From Branchiostoma floridae (lineage: Eukaryota; Chordata; Leptocardii; Amphioxiformes; Branchiostomatidae): 64,000 bases of DNA. The notes beneath the pieces were generated by a model. It was not told the origin of the DNA. It did not search any database and saw only the letters and a list, made by a program, of their open reading frames with translations. Within the stretch, counting starts at the first letter, position 1. The number at the start of each line of letters is the position of its first letter. Below, piece by piece: positions 1 to 12,858 of this stretch. The DNA lies in NCBI RefSeq assembly GCF_000003815.2, contig NC_049982.1:14846730-14910729 (forward strand), read 5' to 3'. The translations under genes were made by a program, and so were the position numbers.

Positions 1-538
1 TAAACTTTGGCATGATTCGTTCATAAATCCACCATACTCATCATGGAATGGGTTGGGGTGTGTGTGTGTTAGGACGGTCGATATTAATATAGTTAGGATA
101 ACTAAACAAGGGATAATGTACCATGGACATGATACACAGGCACCATGAATTATCTCATAGATGGAAAACTGTAACAAAGTTTCATATAACACACATTCAA
201 CAAGAATTTATTTCATTGATTTATACATGTCCACAGGTAGTCATTTGTGTGGAAATGTCAAAACCTTACAGGCAGTAGTATTATAATTTATATTCTCTCA
301 CTAATCAATCTTGGCTAAAAAGAATGGTTTGACTTTGATAATTGATTAAAAGAAATCAATGACTGATGTTCATGTGCAGTAGCTAACAGACTTAAAAATT
401 ATAGTCAGTGTTCGTGGCCTCCAAGCTTTAAGTCTGATCATCAAATTCTCTGAGCAAAATAGAACACAGGCTTGGAGAATAGGCCACAATGCTAATTGTG
501 TTGATATGGTAACATTTTATCTAATAGACATGGTAAAA

Positions 539-640
539 GTGACTTAGGATTTGTTCAGTAAGTTTTAAGTTGCAAGTATACTTCGTTTAAAACAAAGTGT
601 ACTTGCAACTTAAAACTTATTAAACAAATCTTGAATTCAC
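539..640. repeat. Hairpin-type (MITE-like) inverted repeat
   Basis: Two arms of about 45 bp are near-perfect reverse complements, sharing AAGTTTTAAGTTGCAAGTA and a GATTTGTT segment. They are separated by only about 10 bases around 590. The weaker outermost pairing (gtgacttagg / gaattcac) suggests an aged foldback element. No coding capacity. Confidence 0.75.
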
Positions 641-3600
641 ATATCTTATGCTTAGGCTCACTTTAGACTGGCTACAGTTTAAAAGTCGCATGACGGTTAA
701 ACATCAGAAAAAGCAAGATATTTCAACCCATACCTGTGGCATGGTTGAAATATTTACAAATGATAGATTGTGTATAACTTGTGGATGTCCTTATAACATC
801 AGATTCATTAAATACCTCCAGCCTGAAATGTTCCATGCAAACCTTGATTGATGTGGACGAAAGTTTTCTCTGCTGAGGCAATACATCTTTCCATCTCCTA
901 ATAACTTCCATTTCTAAAGAAGCTCTTACATTATACTGTTGTCATCATTTTCCTCTCTGTAGGTCATCACTTTTTACCTGAAGATGTGACTGATTGATTT
1001 ACAAACATAGATACAGTCTACTGGGTGCATGGCTCAGGACAAGTTACAGGCACTACAGTTTTCCTGATTTACTTTGGCAAACTTTTATCTGATTCTTTTG
1101 CATGAAACTCAACCTTGCCAATGGAAATGAAAAAGTAGGTAGGCCCTTTTTTTATTACATTTCTTGTCTTACAAGATAACTGTTTATCTAAAGCATTTCT
1201 TCTATTGATAGGTGGCAGAAACACTAGATTTTGCAGCCCCCTAGGTCCTGTAAGCTCATCAACACAGATCATGTTTTATGTCTTCAAAGTCTTGTCAGGG
1301 TAGCTACAGGCAGGCCCTTTGGTTTTTATTCATTGATTTATGCTTTCTAACTATCACAAAATGCATCTAATTTACAGCGTTGCTTACTGAAATACAGAAT
1401 AACCCTTCTCAAACCCCACAGGCAACTTTTGCATCTTCAAACATCACAGCTGGAGTTCCAGGCTTCGTGTCTACAGAGCTTTGATTGGACAGTATTTCTC
1501 CCTGATATATAAGTACAAAGTCAGTTATAGCAGCTTTATCTTCAGCCTACACGTATGTCTGTTCAGAGCATGATTTGATTTGATTTGATTTTTTCCCTCA
1601 AGGTAAAAACTTTTTAATTCTATGTGCACGTAATTAGATATCTAGGTTATCAACTTTATAGGACAATGACTTCACTTATAGGACATCAAACCCTCATTGC
1701 AATAGGCTCACCATTCCACACTTCTACTGTTGTAGGTAAACTTTCCTAGTGCACATGACATTTTCTGTCAGGTGATCACATCAAAGGCTTCAACTCCCTA
1801 CAGGATGTGCAAAAAGACCAAAGCAACACACTAGCCTGGGGATACCTCTTCTTTCTGCCCAGCAACAGCTACGTGACCTGGCCTTTGACCCTGCTTGATG
1901 ATGTATTAGGCTTAGTAGTCCAGAAAATTTATCTTGTAGGACACCTTATTCCCTGTCAGTGAGTGTCAGGTATGACTGATGGGGCCCACTGAGATTGATT
2001 TTAAAGTTTTCACTAAAGCCACAAAGGACACTCCGTTAGGGGCGGAGGTGATGCATTACAGTTACCTGATCTTTAGAAGCAAACCTACCTCAGGTACAAA
2101 GTAAAACAGACTTTCTATGGTATCTATGGTTTGCACTGAGAGAGTGTAAACTTTCCCTACAGCAAATTGGTTGTATGTTGGAATGGTAACGAATTCTGAT
2201 AATCGCTTACATTTTTCCAAAGCCTTCCCACCAACTGAAAACAAATCTAGTAAAAACAATGATTTTTTTGACTCACCTTTTTCTTTTGGTAAAAAAAATG
2301 CTTATTAGGGTTATTTTTACCTGCAATCATTCATTTATTTGCAATCCTTCATTTGCTTGCATAAATTGCAGATTGACTGGGTATTGGAAGCCCTGCCACA
2401 TGATACCATTATGATGCCATACCCTGCTGGTATACTATACCAAATGATGGGGGAGAAGACTTCTGCTTTCTGTGCATGTACACCTGTGTTATGCCTTTTA
2501 ATCCTTCCCCACAGCAGAATTCACTCCAGATGCAGGCATAAATAACAAACAGTCTTCAGTGACTTCGAGTTAAAAAGTAAATAAATGAAGTGATAAATTT
2601 TACCTGTGAAAACTTTTGCAAAAGCCACAGGTAGTTTTGCCATGTCACCAGGTTCCTCCCGGCTTGTTTAGTTATGCCACACCAGGTGAAAGAGCACGAA
2701 GTAGTCTTTCTCCTTGCAGCTTCGGGATAAAAAGAGATGTACAGGCCTCCAAATGGAACCTTACTTTTCAGACTAGGTGCCACCATTGGTGACACATTGT
2801 GTTCTCGTTATTTTAACAGGTAAGGGAAAGACAGGGAAATTTATTACAATTATTTAATTCACTTGTATGAACTTATACAAACACAAATATAAAAACATGA
2901 TTGCATCTACCATGGTGGGTACAGTTACAAATACTGTACAAAAGGTAGTCTCCATTTGTTCTGTATTCCCCTGCTAACTTTGTTCCAACCTTTTCCCACA
3001 ATAGCAAAGCTGATGTGTAGCATCTTGTCACACATCCCCCATCACTCAGCCAACTCAAAAATCAAACTCAGGTTCAAGGTTGCCGCGTTGCCTTGGGAAT
3101 TTATCGATCCATGACTAGTTTAAATTAAGTTCTGGGCTGGCTGTTAAGTAAAGAGGGTTGGGAAGGGATTGGAAATACCTGGTGACAAATGACACAGATT
3201 GGGACAAATGTCTATTTGATAGAGCAAACTCTGCAGATGGCAAAGAGATGTGGGCACAGGGTAGAACTATCTATTGAGCTTGGAGGAATTCTGTATTCAG
3301 GGGACTCCACTCAGCAATGACGGGCAAATTTTTCCCCTACAGTCAACTCTGAGACATTTACTGCATATGAGTTGTGCCTTACGGGCTATTCCATTAGAAC
3401 CTTCAGAGGGGAGACTATACATCTTTTTGCCAATTCTAGGCTAAAGCAATATAACATTTTGGTTTCTATACTGAGATAAATGCAGCCGATCGCAGAACAC
3501 AACCTGGAAAGGGACCCAGAAAATAAAATTTGGAAATAAGATGGAAGCCCTGTAATTGTGGGAATATTTCAAATGACTATAACTTTTCCATTTAAAAAAT

Positions 3601-5700
3601 TCTGTTGGAAGTATATCTAATTTCTGCTTAGAAATTACTGGTAAAATCAGATGGGTGAGTCTTGCTGGTGAAACGATCTGATGCAGAAATATCAATGTGA
3701 ACATCTGAACTTTAAGTTAGAGTAATACAGCTTGGATTTTGATTCCCAGCCTAGGCCTGAAAGTCACTTTCTCAGCATCAAAAGAAAATTTCTTTCCGGG
3801 AATAGGAAACAGTCCCCTCTCCCTCCAAATGAGTGTTTCTGATAGAAGAGCCATGCAATCAACTTGGTGCTTGACCAATAATGTCCGACACCTCGAAACG
3901 AGACATGTTCTGAAGGATGACCTCCAAACGAGATCAATTTGAAAACTTATGTCAATTCTTGGCTGTAATTTAGTGGCGGCAAGAGGAATGATGGCCTGAT
4001 CACCTAATGTGGAAGGGTTGACCCAGGGGTCAGGAACATTTGACACACTTTGGAATGAATTGGAAAAATTGCTGATACAGCATACAGATACTGATACCTG
4101 ACATAGGGCGAGGCAACTCTTGATTCTTGTCCAGTATCCAAATTCAGGTAGCAGAGAAATCATACTAGGGATCCTCTGGTGTATTAATCAAATTTCTGTC
4201 TTCTCTGTGCAGGAATGTGTCAAGTTTTGCCTGCCTAGTATGTCAGAATGATCAGAATTTTTGTCTGACACAAGCAGCAAAATTCTATCAGCTGTCACAT
4301 GTTGGGAAAGCTTGGTGCTAATATCATAATATGGTTCTCTGATCTCATTAATCTGAAAACTATGTGCATATTCTGTACAACTTGCACTGCTTCATCTTGT
4401 CCCTCATAGTTGCTTTGCCGATTGTCAAAAAAGATGCATTTTGGTAATATTATCAGGTAAAACCAAGGACGTAAGTTAAAAAAGAGATGACACCTCCTAA
4501 GTTACTGAAAGACTGAATAAATTATCTGTTCTGGAGTCTCCCACACTGTACTTGGTTTTAGATTGACTTAAGGTAGCATCTAGACCCTTAATTTCTACCA
4601 GGAACCTGGAAAGGAAAAAATGTGCAAAAAACAAAGATTTAATTTTCAATTTTTCTGGACACTAGGAAAATCTAAACAAAACTCCTTAAAATTCCACCAA
4701 GACTATTCCTGTAAGAGGCTTCTTCCGCTCTGGTAGATGTGTTTCTAAATCACATGGGTTGGCAATGGTACCCACTGACCCTATCAACATTACGTCTTCT
4801 GTCGGTCGTTTCCGTGGCAATGTGTTCCACACCGTTTCTCCAGAGATTGCAATAATTCCTAATAGTGGAGCCATTATCATTACACTGAGGTCTTCTCAGG
4901 AACATATCCCAACGACTTCACGATGTCCCCATTCAACTAACAGCAGAGCTGGTGGATGAATCATGTGGGACCAATAACTCTGCCCACTTTATTACAGTTG
5001 CGCCTCACTGCAAATTGAAAAATGTTTCCGCATCTTTAGGAGAACAGGAAACAGACCATTCAAACACATTGTACAAAAGTATGCTTACATCAATACATGT
5101 GCAGTTTCTTGACTCGAATCCTTGACTCGATCAAGGCTAAGTAAGGGCTACAGAACATAAGAACATCATGATAGATCTACTGTGTGATGTTACAAAAAAG
5201 GAATAAAACCCGGCTTTTTTTTATTTTTCCAGAAAAAAATTGGGTCGATAGTCAGAAAAAAAAAGTTGCAAAATGTCACGGGTAGGAGAGATCAAGGGGC
5301 TTACTCAAGTTACAGTTAATTTAGGTAGTCCCTGGTTGCAAAGTCAGTTTGAAGAAAAATTATAAACGTACTGTCCAAAAGAGGCACATACAGTACAGCT
5401 ACTGGGATTTGAGGCCCATAGTTAATTTGAGAAAGGAGAGGCTGTGAAATTTTGTCAACATGAGATGTGGCCGTCAATATAAAAAGTTGTTTTTTTTTTC
5501 AGATCGGAAAAAATAGGGTCGGGAAATCCAAGAAACAACAATTTGGTGTGGCCTAATGGGCCCAAAAACTTTTCTAGTATTTAATTTTGATTTTTTTTGC
5601 TTGGTCCAAGACATTTTTTCTATCATATTCAGCTCATGACATGACCAACAGTTTTTAATAATATTTTCTAGTTCTATCCAACATTGTTGTTTCTATATGA
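641..5700. other. Non-coding, no gene recognised
   Basis: A+T-rich sequence with several short A/T runs near 5210-5510 and a stretch at about 5553-5563 (TTGGTGTGGCC) shared with other repeat ends in the window. The longest open frame (3717-4163, minus, 148 codons) has chance length and no recognisable similarity. Confidence 0.6.
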
Positions 5701-5806
5701 TAGCCTAATTAATCATGCTTATAGCAGTTTGCCCAGTATCCGCACTGCACTGAGGAATCGTTACAGCCTCGGACAGCGAAGCTAGCATTATACAGACTAC
5801 ATCAAG
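5701..5806. repeat. Interspersed repeat, copy A
   Basis: It shares an ordered set of words with 22138-22226: TAGCCT-ATTAA, GCTTATAGCAG, GCCCAGT, GGACAGCG and ACAGACTA. The two loci are therefore diverged copies of one family. The class is not recognised. Confidence 0.6.
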
Positions 5807-7059
5807 TACATGGGACCCAGATGCAAGCATTACACCCGCACTGACACTGAAACTACCGAATAAAACTGTCTCAACTTTTTTCATAGTTTTTTTTATACAG
5901 CCAAAAATGACCTCTCACCCTGATAAGCAACAATCTCCGCAAGACGCAAAATACATACACCAATAATGCAATATAAAAGCTGCCTCTTGACTGTGTATTT
6001 TATGTCAGAACTCAACTCAATACAACATACCCCGGTAACCCAAAAGACTTGAGATTCATCTCCTAATAATGTCCAGCAGTCCTGAAAGCAATCTACTTCA
6101 CATAGCAACTTCTACTTATGGCGTTGTACAGCCAGTTTCCAACAGAACGACAATAATAGCTCTCCCATCATTGAGTGGAAGTGACATTAAAGTGAATGTG
6201 TACGCATATAGCTGTTGCCAGGCAAACGTATTAAATACGGTACTTTCAAGCAATCACTTATAGATGGGCATGCAGAAACAATGGGAGAGGCTATAATCTG
6301 TGGTGGGTTTCAGCTATAAAAGGGAGGTTATCTACAGCACCTCTACACCATCAAAGCATGCCACTGAACAAGTACACACTGGGTAATAGAAGAAACACAT
6401 GAATTTACAGAATTTGACATCAAGATTTACAGCGCACTTTGGTCAAAAAGCTAAATGACACTAAAAGCTACTTTACAAGGAAAATATTGTACTACAATCT
6501 TTTGGGCAAAGATGCTGTGTTAATTATTCATTCACACAATTTGAGTATTATCTGAGGACTGTTGTTGGCATGTGGAGTCAATTTATGCATTGGTTGAAGA
6601 AGCAACATACAGCTACCAAGCTCTCCATGTGACAGTAAGCCTTGAGTCAATGATTTTATTATAGGTGCATAAATAGCGATAAAAACAGTTCAGGAGGGAT
6701 TGCAGAGGAAGGGGGATATATGTCAAGTTAAAGTGAAAGATTCCTCACCATAATTATACTAGAAAAATTGATCCTAAATAATATGGCAAAGATAAGAGAA
6801 GGAAAAATAACTAACACCACAGGGAATGTCCAAGGTGCTGAAATCCATGGATCATGTAAAATGGACCTGCTTCACTGTCAGGTTGCGTATTGCGGTATCA
6901 ACGCATTATCATTTACGGTTGCTAACATTCAACTGCTGACTTAGTCACCAATGGCATCCTCTTCAGACATGATTTTATGTCTTTAACTCATTTGATTGCA
7001 TGGTGTACACACGTCCAAGTACAATTGTATGTTGAAAGAATAAGCCAAAGAAATGTCAC

Positions 7060-7460
7060 CCACATATTCTCATAAGCCCCCCAATAAGCCTTCATGGCTG
7101 TCCCTTTGGTTATTTCTGCCGCAACGGAAATAACGGCGCCATCAGCACGAGCCAGAAAGAAGCCCGTCATTTGAGCAATGTCCTCGTTTAAGGCAAATTG
7201 ACAGCATTGACATGTGAACATGAAGCTCGACCAGCGCATCAATTCATCGAAGGCACAGCCACCTTGTCCAGTAGGACTGTTGATGCCCATTTAGCATGGC
7301 CCAAAACGGTCCATCCGTCTGGCGATTTCCCACGGATGATCCCGGTGTCGTTTCGGGGACACGACCAGCATCCATTCCGTCCACACAATCTGGTGGGAAT
7401 GGCAGAACACCTGTATTACTGCCGACCTCTGACCACATCAGGTCGGGGGTGTCATTGACG
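7060..7460. promoter_or_regulatory. Complex unique block with two Su(H)-type sites (possible enhancer)
   Basis: This stretch has a higher G+C and CpG content than its neighbours and no repeat structure. It carries two Su(H)/CSL core sites: TTCCCACG at 7327-7334 (CGTGGGAA on the minus strand) and GTGGGAAT at 7393-7400. Short open frames exist in several phases, but none resembles a known protein. The enhancer role is inference from composition and motifs only. Confidence 0.25.
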
Positions 7461-10400
7461 GGAGGTAATGGTAACTACCAAGTGCTGATGATTGGTTTTA
7501 TGGACACAATAGGAAGGTGGTTGACACAGGGCCAAGTCCACACATGAACACTTTTTTCATCAATTCTTTGGATAGGCCATGAAACAGATACAAAAAACTC
7601 ATCACATAAATTTTACACCCATCAACATTTGTTCTATCTACCTGTTGCATATTTATCGTTTGTCTTGAAAACAATTTTTTCTGTAAATCATGTCCCCTAA
7701 TGCAGACTTTCCTTCAAATCACATCCTCTAAAGTCTAATGGTCTTATGGTTATAATGAGGCCCAAAACTGCACCAACTCATGAAAAAAAATCAGATCAAT
7801 ATTCAAGTCACACGAAGTTGAACATGCACTTTGATTTATAAGCTGGCTTCCCAAAACCAAGTTATTTAGTTGAAATGAAGTCACAGTTACAGATGTCAAA
7901 TAGAAAATTTATAGCATAACAGCCAGGGCACTCACAGAACAAGTAGCCTGAAAAAAAAGAAGAGGAAATTCAGAGTACTAAATCATCAGTAAATGTGAGT
8001 GGCATTTCAAAGAGAATAACCTGTTCTCCGCAATACTTTGGTATTAAAAGCTCTATCCTCTACCTTGTAAGGATTATGTCATAAAAAATAGACATTTTTA
8101 TACTGTGCAAGTTTTTTTGTTTTTCAATGAAGAATATCAATGGAGCTTATCCCCTAGGCTAGTATAGTCAAAATTTACGCAAGTTTTGGAACAGAAACAG
8201 AACACTGCTGGTTCAATATTTCTATGTATTTTCCTCCATCTAAGGGTGATGACAGGGAAAGAAGTCCCTACACAATCTTAGTAGTCTCTTACAGAAAGTA
8301 AACCTCAGGCATAAGACATTTTCATTCATCACGACTCAACACAGCATGCCTCAGCTTCCTTTCCCCTTCAGGATGCGATTCATACCGAATGCTAACTGCT
8401 TCATGAGTCTTGGAGGTATTAAAGATTACACTGACAACTTTAGAGAGCTGTCATTGATGAATTGTTAATAATTTCATAATCAAGGGAACCAAATTTAGTC
8501 TGCCAATGCTAATTGTGCCCCACATGCCAAGATACTATATCATTTCTTTTTGCCGTGAATAACAATAATACTTTTGCTACATAACAACAATTTCATACAG
8601 CTGCGGGGCAGTATCATTTAATGCCATAGTTGTCCTTCAGCCCTGAATTGAAGATATGACAGCCTGCAGTCTTCAAGGAGAAAAAGCATTGATGATAACA
8701 AGAGACGTAGAAAAATCGAAAGGGTACATTTCCCTTAAGTTTTACTGAAAACATGGGGAAACATCGTATATCATTCACCACTAGTCCCCACAAAGCCAAG
8801 TGCCTTACCAGATCAGCCCTCGCCCACAACCACATTGGCTTGTCCTTGCACGTGGTACCTGTCGAGACTCCTTGAGAAAACGTGCTGTACCTGGCACCCC
8901 AGGCAGTACACAGGAGATCTAATTTAGGCCGGTACATGTTTAGCTGCAGGCCGGGATGGAGAATTGGTATTTGTGTCCCCAAGCGAAGCATCCATCTCTC
9001 AAACCTGTTCCAAGTGCAGAGCTGCTCCCGCTATTGATTGCTTCTCTGGGCCCTACTCCATCATAACTCTGGTTTGTCAACACAACAGATTTCTGGCATT
9101 TCTCCATGCCTGAGCTTTAGAGATACAAACTTTTTAAGCTCACTCAGTCAACCAGTTTGTAAAACTTTGTGCAGTCAGTCTGCCAAGGCCAACACCTGTG
9201 GGTTTGCAGCTATTTTTGATTTACATGATCATGGAACAGAAGTCCTTCAGAATTATAAAACATGAAGCACATGTCTGCAGTAACCTGTCAAATTATATCT
9301 GGGTCTGTGTGTATGTAAGCGAGGCTTTATTCCAGTAAGTAGAAGGAATTGTGGTCATGCTCATCAGCAAAACATTGCAATAAAACTAACCACAATCAAA
9401 AAGTGATGTAAGATGTTATGATATTCCTTTGAATTTGCCATGTTGAAAGACACTGTCGATTTTGAATTTCAACTAATCCAATATCTCTTGACTACAGAAT
9501 GTTCTGTTACTTTAAATTGAACTTAAAGCTATACTACGCAATTATTTGTGCTCAAATTTGAAATCTTCTAGAAGTAAGAAATCTCAGATTTACTACCACT
9601 TTTTGACACTTTTGTGTCATTATTTCACATTTACAATGTAACTTTTATGTATGTAAGGTTTACACAAATATACACCTTGTTTAGTGTGGGTTCTACAGAC
9701 CTCCCCACAATCTGTATGTGCGGTATCATATACGATCCTTACACTACAATTGGGGATTGCTAAATGTTCACTTGTATGTTGTATCTGTCATAAGGAGATA
9801 ACCCACCTGCTACACTTTGGAAGATTTATCTCAATCTGCAGATCACTGATAAATCCACAGCTTTAACCAAGGAGCTTTTATCCTTGCTTTAACCTGTACA
9901 GTTCTCTTGAGGACCTGTGGTGAGATCTGCACCAGAACTTGTAGTATCACAGACAGGATCCTAATCTGGTGTTAAATAGGAGGACCTATTATCTGATTTC
10001 GTGTCTATGTTCACTCAGCAAATTTCCTCCCTAGTGTAACACGCCTCCGATTAGGCATTATTGGAATACCTGGATTTACTCTCCTGTTTTCTGAGGGGGG
10101 TGGAGGAATGATTTGGGTTTGGTTTTGTCTTATATTATAAACTGTTATATAACGAATGATTATTGTATGTCATACCTGTGATTCCATACATGACATTTTT
10201 TTTTACACCAATAATCTAAAGGAAGAGTGGGAAAAATAACTTTAATTCAGCTTTCAAATAACCCATTTTGCAGTATAATGTTTTCTTTTACAGTTTTACG
10301 ACAATTACAACATGATGTCCAATCTACCATTGTGGTTTTACAAAGTTATACAAGTAAAACGTTTCTTTCTCTTTCTTTGAGTGACATTTGATTTGGGCAC

Positions 10401-12780
10401 ATGCCATGCACATACAATTTTACATGTACTAGTATTGTCACACATTTTACTCACCAAGCAGACATTAGACTCTGGCTTGTTTAGAACATCTTTTCAGGCG
10501 TTTTTATCAAACTCTCCGTGGCTTTTCTGCCATAAAGAGCAAGATTTTCACAGAGGGGCAGGTCAAAGGGAATTTACAGATATCAATGCATGTGCTACTG
10601 TCACCCATGACAATGCTTTCACAGAAAGAATACAGACATTTGTCTTTGATGATGTTACAACTGGCAGAGCCAGGATGATGTTGCCGCCACTCTTGTCTGA
10701 TGCGTTAGGAGATAAGAGATGTTTGACCCAGATACATCACATAACAGGTTTCCTCATGTTTTCCACAATTTTATGTAACATCAAAAAGTCATTCCTGGTG
10801 ATCAAAGGGTCAATTTTAATGGTTGGTGGGCCAACTGTTTGTCGCCAGCCCACATCAGCAATGAGCCAATAATCGTCCAACGAGCCAGAAATTGTAAAAA
10901 AGGCAAAAGTTATTAAGTTAGGATGATGAGCTTATGATCACATCAATCATAGCATCCAACTTATGGCATAGCGGAGCAAACTTTCGGAACAAAATGAGGG
11001 AGAAAAGAAATCTCCATTACCTTTTGACCATAAGCCTGATTTTGCTCTGCATTTTTTTTTTCAAACATTTTTCTCTATCTTCCAACTTCGATCTGTGCAA
11101 AAGAATACGGGGATGGTGTAATGTAACGTGTTGGATGCTGATGATAGACTGGGTTGCTAATGGGGCTGGTTTTTGCCTATGCTGGTATTGAGCTAAGACC
11201 ACGTTCATACCAGCCTTTGCAAATCTAGATTCACCAAGGCACAGGATCATCATTATCATCATCTTTGATCTCCGGATCAGAATCCACCATTACCCACCAC
11301 CCCGCCAAGCCAGATTCGGACCATTCATACAAGGCTTGGCGAACTAAGATCCATCCTGGGCCTGAGTGAACTCTCTTAGTCTGATTTAACTTGGGTCTAA
11401 CAATAGATAGCTAACAGTATAAACAGGATCATTGGTACAAAAAGAACTCCATAGAAATAACTTGGAGTTGCCCATGGGAATTGCTTAACTGTCAGTGGAT
11501 GTGAAAAACTACCAGGACGTTCTGGCAATATTACATACTTGCTGTCATGGGGCAGAGGTTATTGTAGTGATAGTGCTGGAATTTCCAGATCAGCATGTTA
11601 TGTGATTATTGTTCACTTTGATGAAGGGATCTTTATTGTTTATTGTCCACTAATAATGAATTCATGAGCTGAGTCTGCATTTAGTATAGATAGTACACTC
11701 AAAGTCAATACTAAACCTTTCCCAGTAAGTCAAAGTCAAAGATACATGTACTCATTTTCAATGGCTTCCATGACAAAAAGTTTGCAAACACTGCACAAAC
11801 GTACTATTGTAAAATGTTTGTGAGAGTCTAGAAAATCTAGAGTTCACCTTTGCACCAGACTGGCAGGCTCTTCCCTGTAGCCAGACTCTGGTGATGATGT
11901 ACATGATCACTCAATCTGACAGTTTGACAAGATTAAAAAGCCATCAAAAAACCATTACCAACTCAATGACCTGAACTAAGCCCTACCCATCATTAAAGAT
12001 CAGTGCATGAGTTTGGGTTATGATATCAGCTTCGAGAATAGGATTTTTACTGTGATGTTACATTCCAAACATATTCAAGAAGAAAAAGTTAAAACTTACC
12101 CAAATGTATTCCTACTAACACTAGTGAAGTTTCAATATGAGGAATAGGCTTTGATATGTGGACAATGTACAGGAAAGACTAACAAAGAGCCTGCAGGCCC
12201 TGTATGATATTTCAGGCTGTTTTATGACCACAAGACCATCTTTTCGGCCAGTAATCCATGATTTTTGTGTCATTGTAACCACTACAAAAGTGCATTTTGG
12301 AATGGTATGAAGAAGAATATACAGTGGTGTGGCCCAGAAGAGGTGGAATCAGAAGTCTCAGAACAACATGATGGGGCTACACCCACATGAGCTGTATTAG
12401 ATTATATCAGATTTAATGATAATTGATGAAGATAGTTCCTGTCCCTAGAGACGCTGAAGGATACCAGTCCAGTTGGGGCACTGACCCACCAAAATTAACC
12501 CAGATTAGCCGGCAAAATGCCATAAGTCTTTCCACTTGACTCAATTTACCTTTATGACTTCAGCATTATATGTACATTGGTGTCATAATAATCACAACTG
12601 CTTGGGGGAACTATTCATCTCTGCTGCAAGGTAAAGTATCTCCATTCAGATTTATAGGAAGAAGAAGGGCACAGATGTTATGTAAAGGTACATACTGAGT
12701 CAGCGTACAGTACCTTGGAAGCATTATTGTAACAGTGTGGTTCAAGTGCCGCCAAACTGACAATGCCAAATGGGACTGTC
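7461..12780. other. Non-coding, no gene recognised
   Basis: Unique-looking A+T-rich DNA. A 163-codon open frame (10381-10872) has no recognisable domain and no supporting splice structure. A half-copy of the CCAAGGAGCTTTTAT word of the 17044-17078 hairpin is present near 9868. Confidence 0.6.
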
Positions 12781-12858
12781 CCTTTCGACATAATGGTTTA
12801 GTGCATTGAGTTTGTAATCTGGTGGCCCAGGTTCCGCATGGGTTTGAATCCTGGGAGT
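12781..12858 (+). repeat. Possible tRNA-derived element
   Basis: A box A-like stretch (TAATGGTTTAGTGC, about 12791-12804) is followed 36 bases later by a box B-like GGTTTGAATCC (12841-12851). This is tRNA-like promoter spacing. The anticodon and acceptor stems do not pair well, so it is at best a decayed tRNA pseudogene or SINE head. Confidence 0.3.

Noticed and set aside
3717-4163. 148-codon minus-strand open frame
   Set aside because: Chance length; the translation shows no domain, and a shadow frame is open on the other strand.
4686-4880. Protein-like minus-strand frame (GETVWNTLPRKRPTEDV)
   Set aside because: It reads plausibly as protein but is only 64 codons, has stops just upstream, and has no partner exon or recognised family.
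6988-7290. Cys-rich 100-codon minus frame (FTCQCCQFALNED)
   Set aside because: No signal peptide, splice signal or known cysteine pattern; it overlaps other open frames in both strands.
10381-10872. Longest intact open frame (163 codons, plus)
   Set aside because: In 64 kb of A+T-rich DNA a few open frames of 140-160 codons are expected by chance. It has no recognisable domain, biased composition or splice context.
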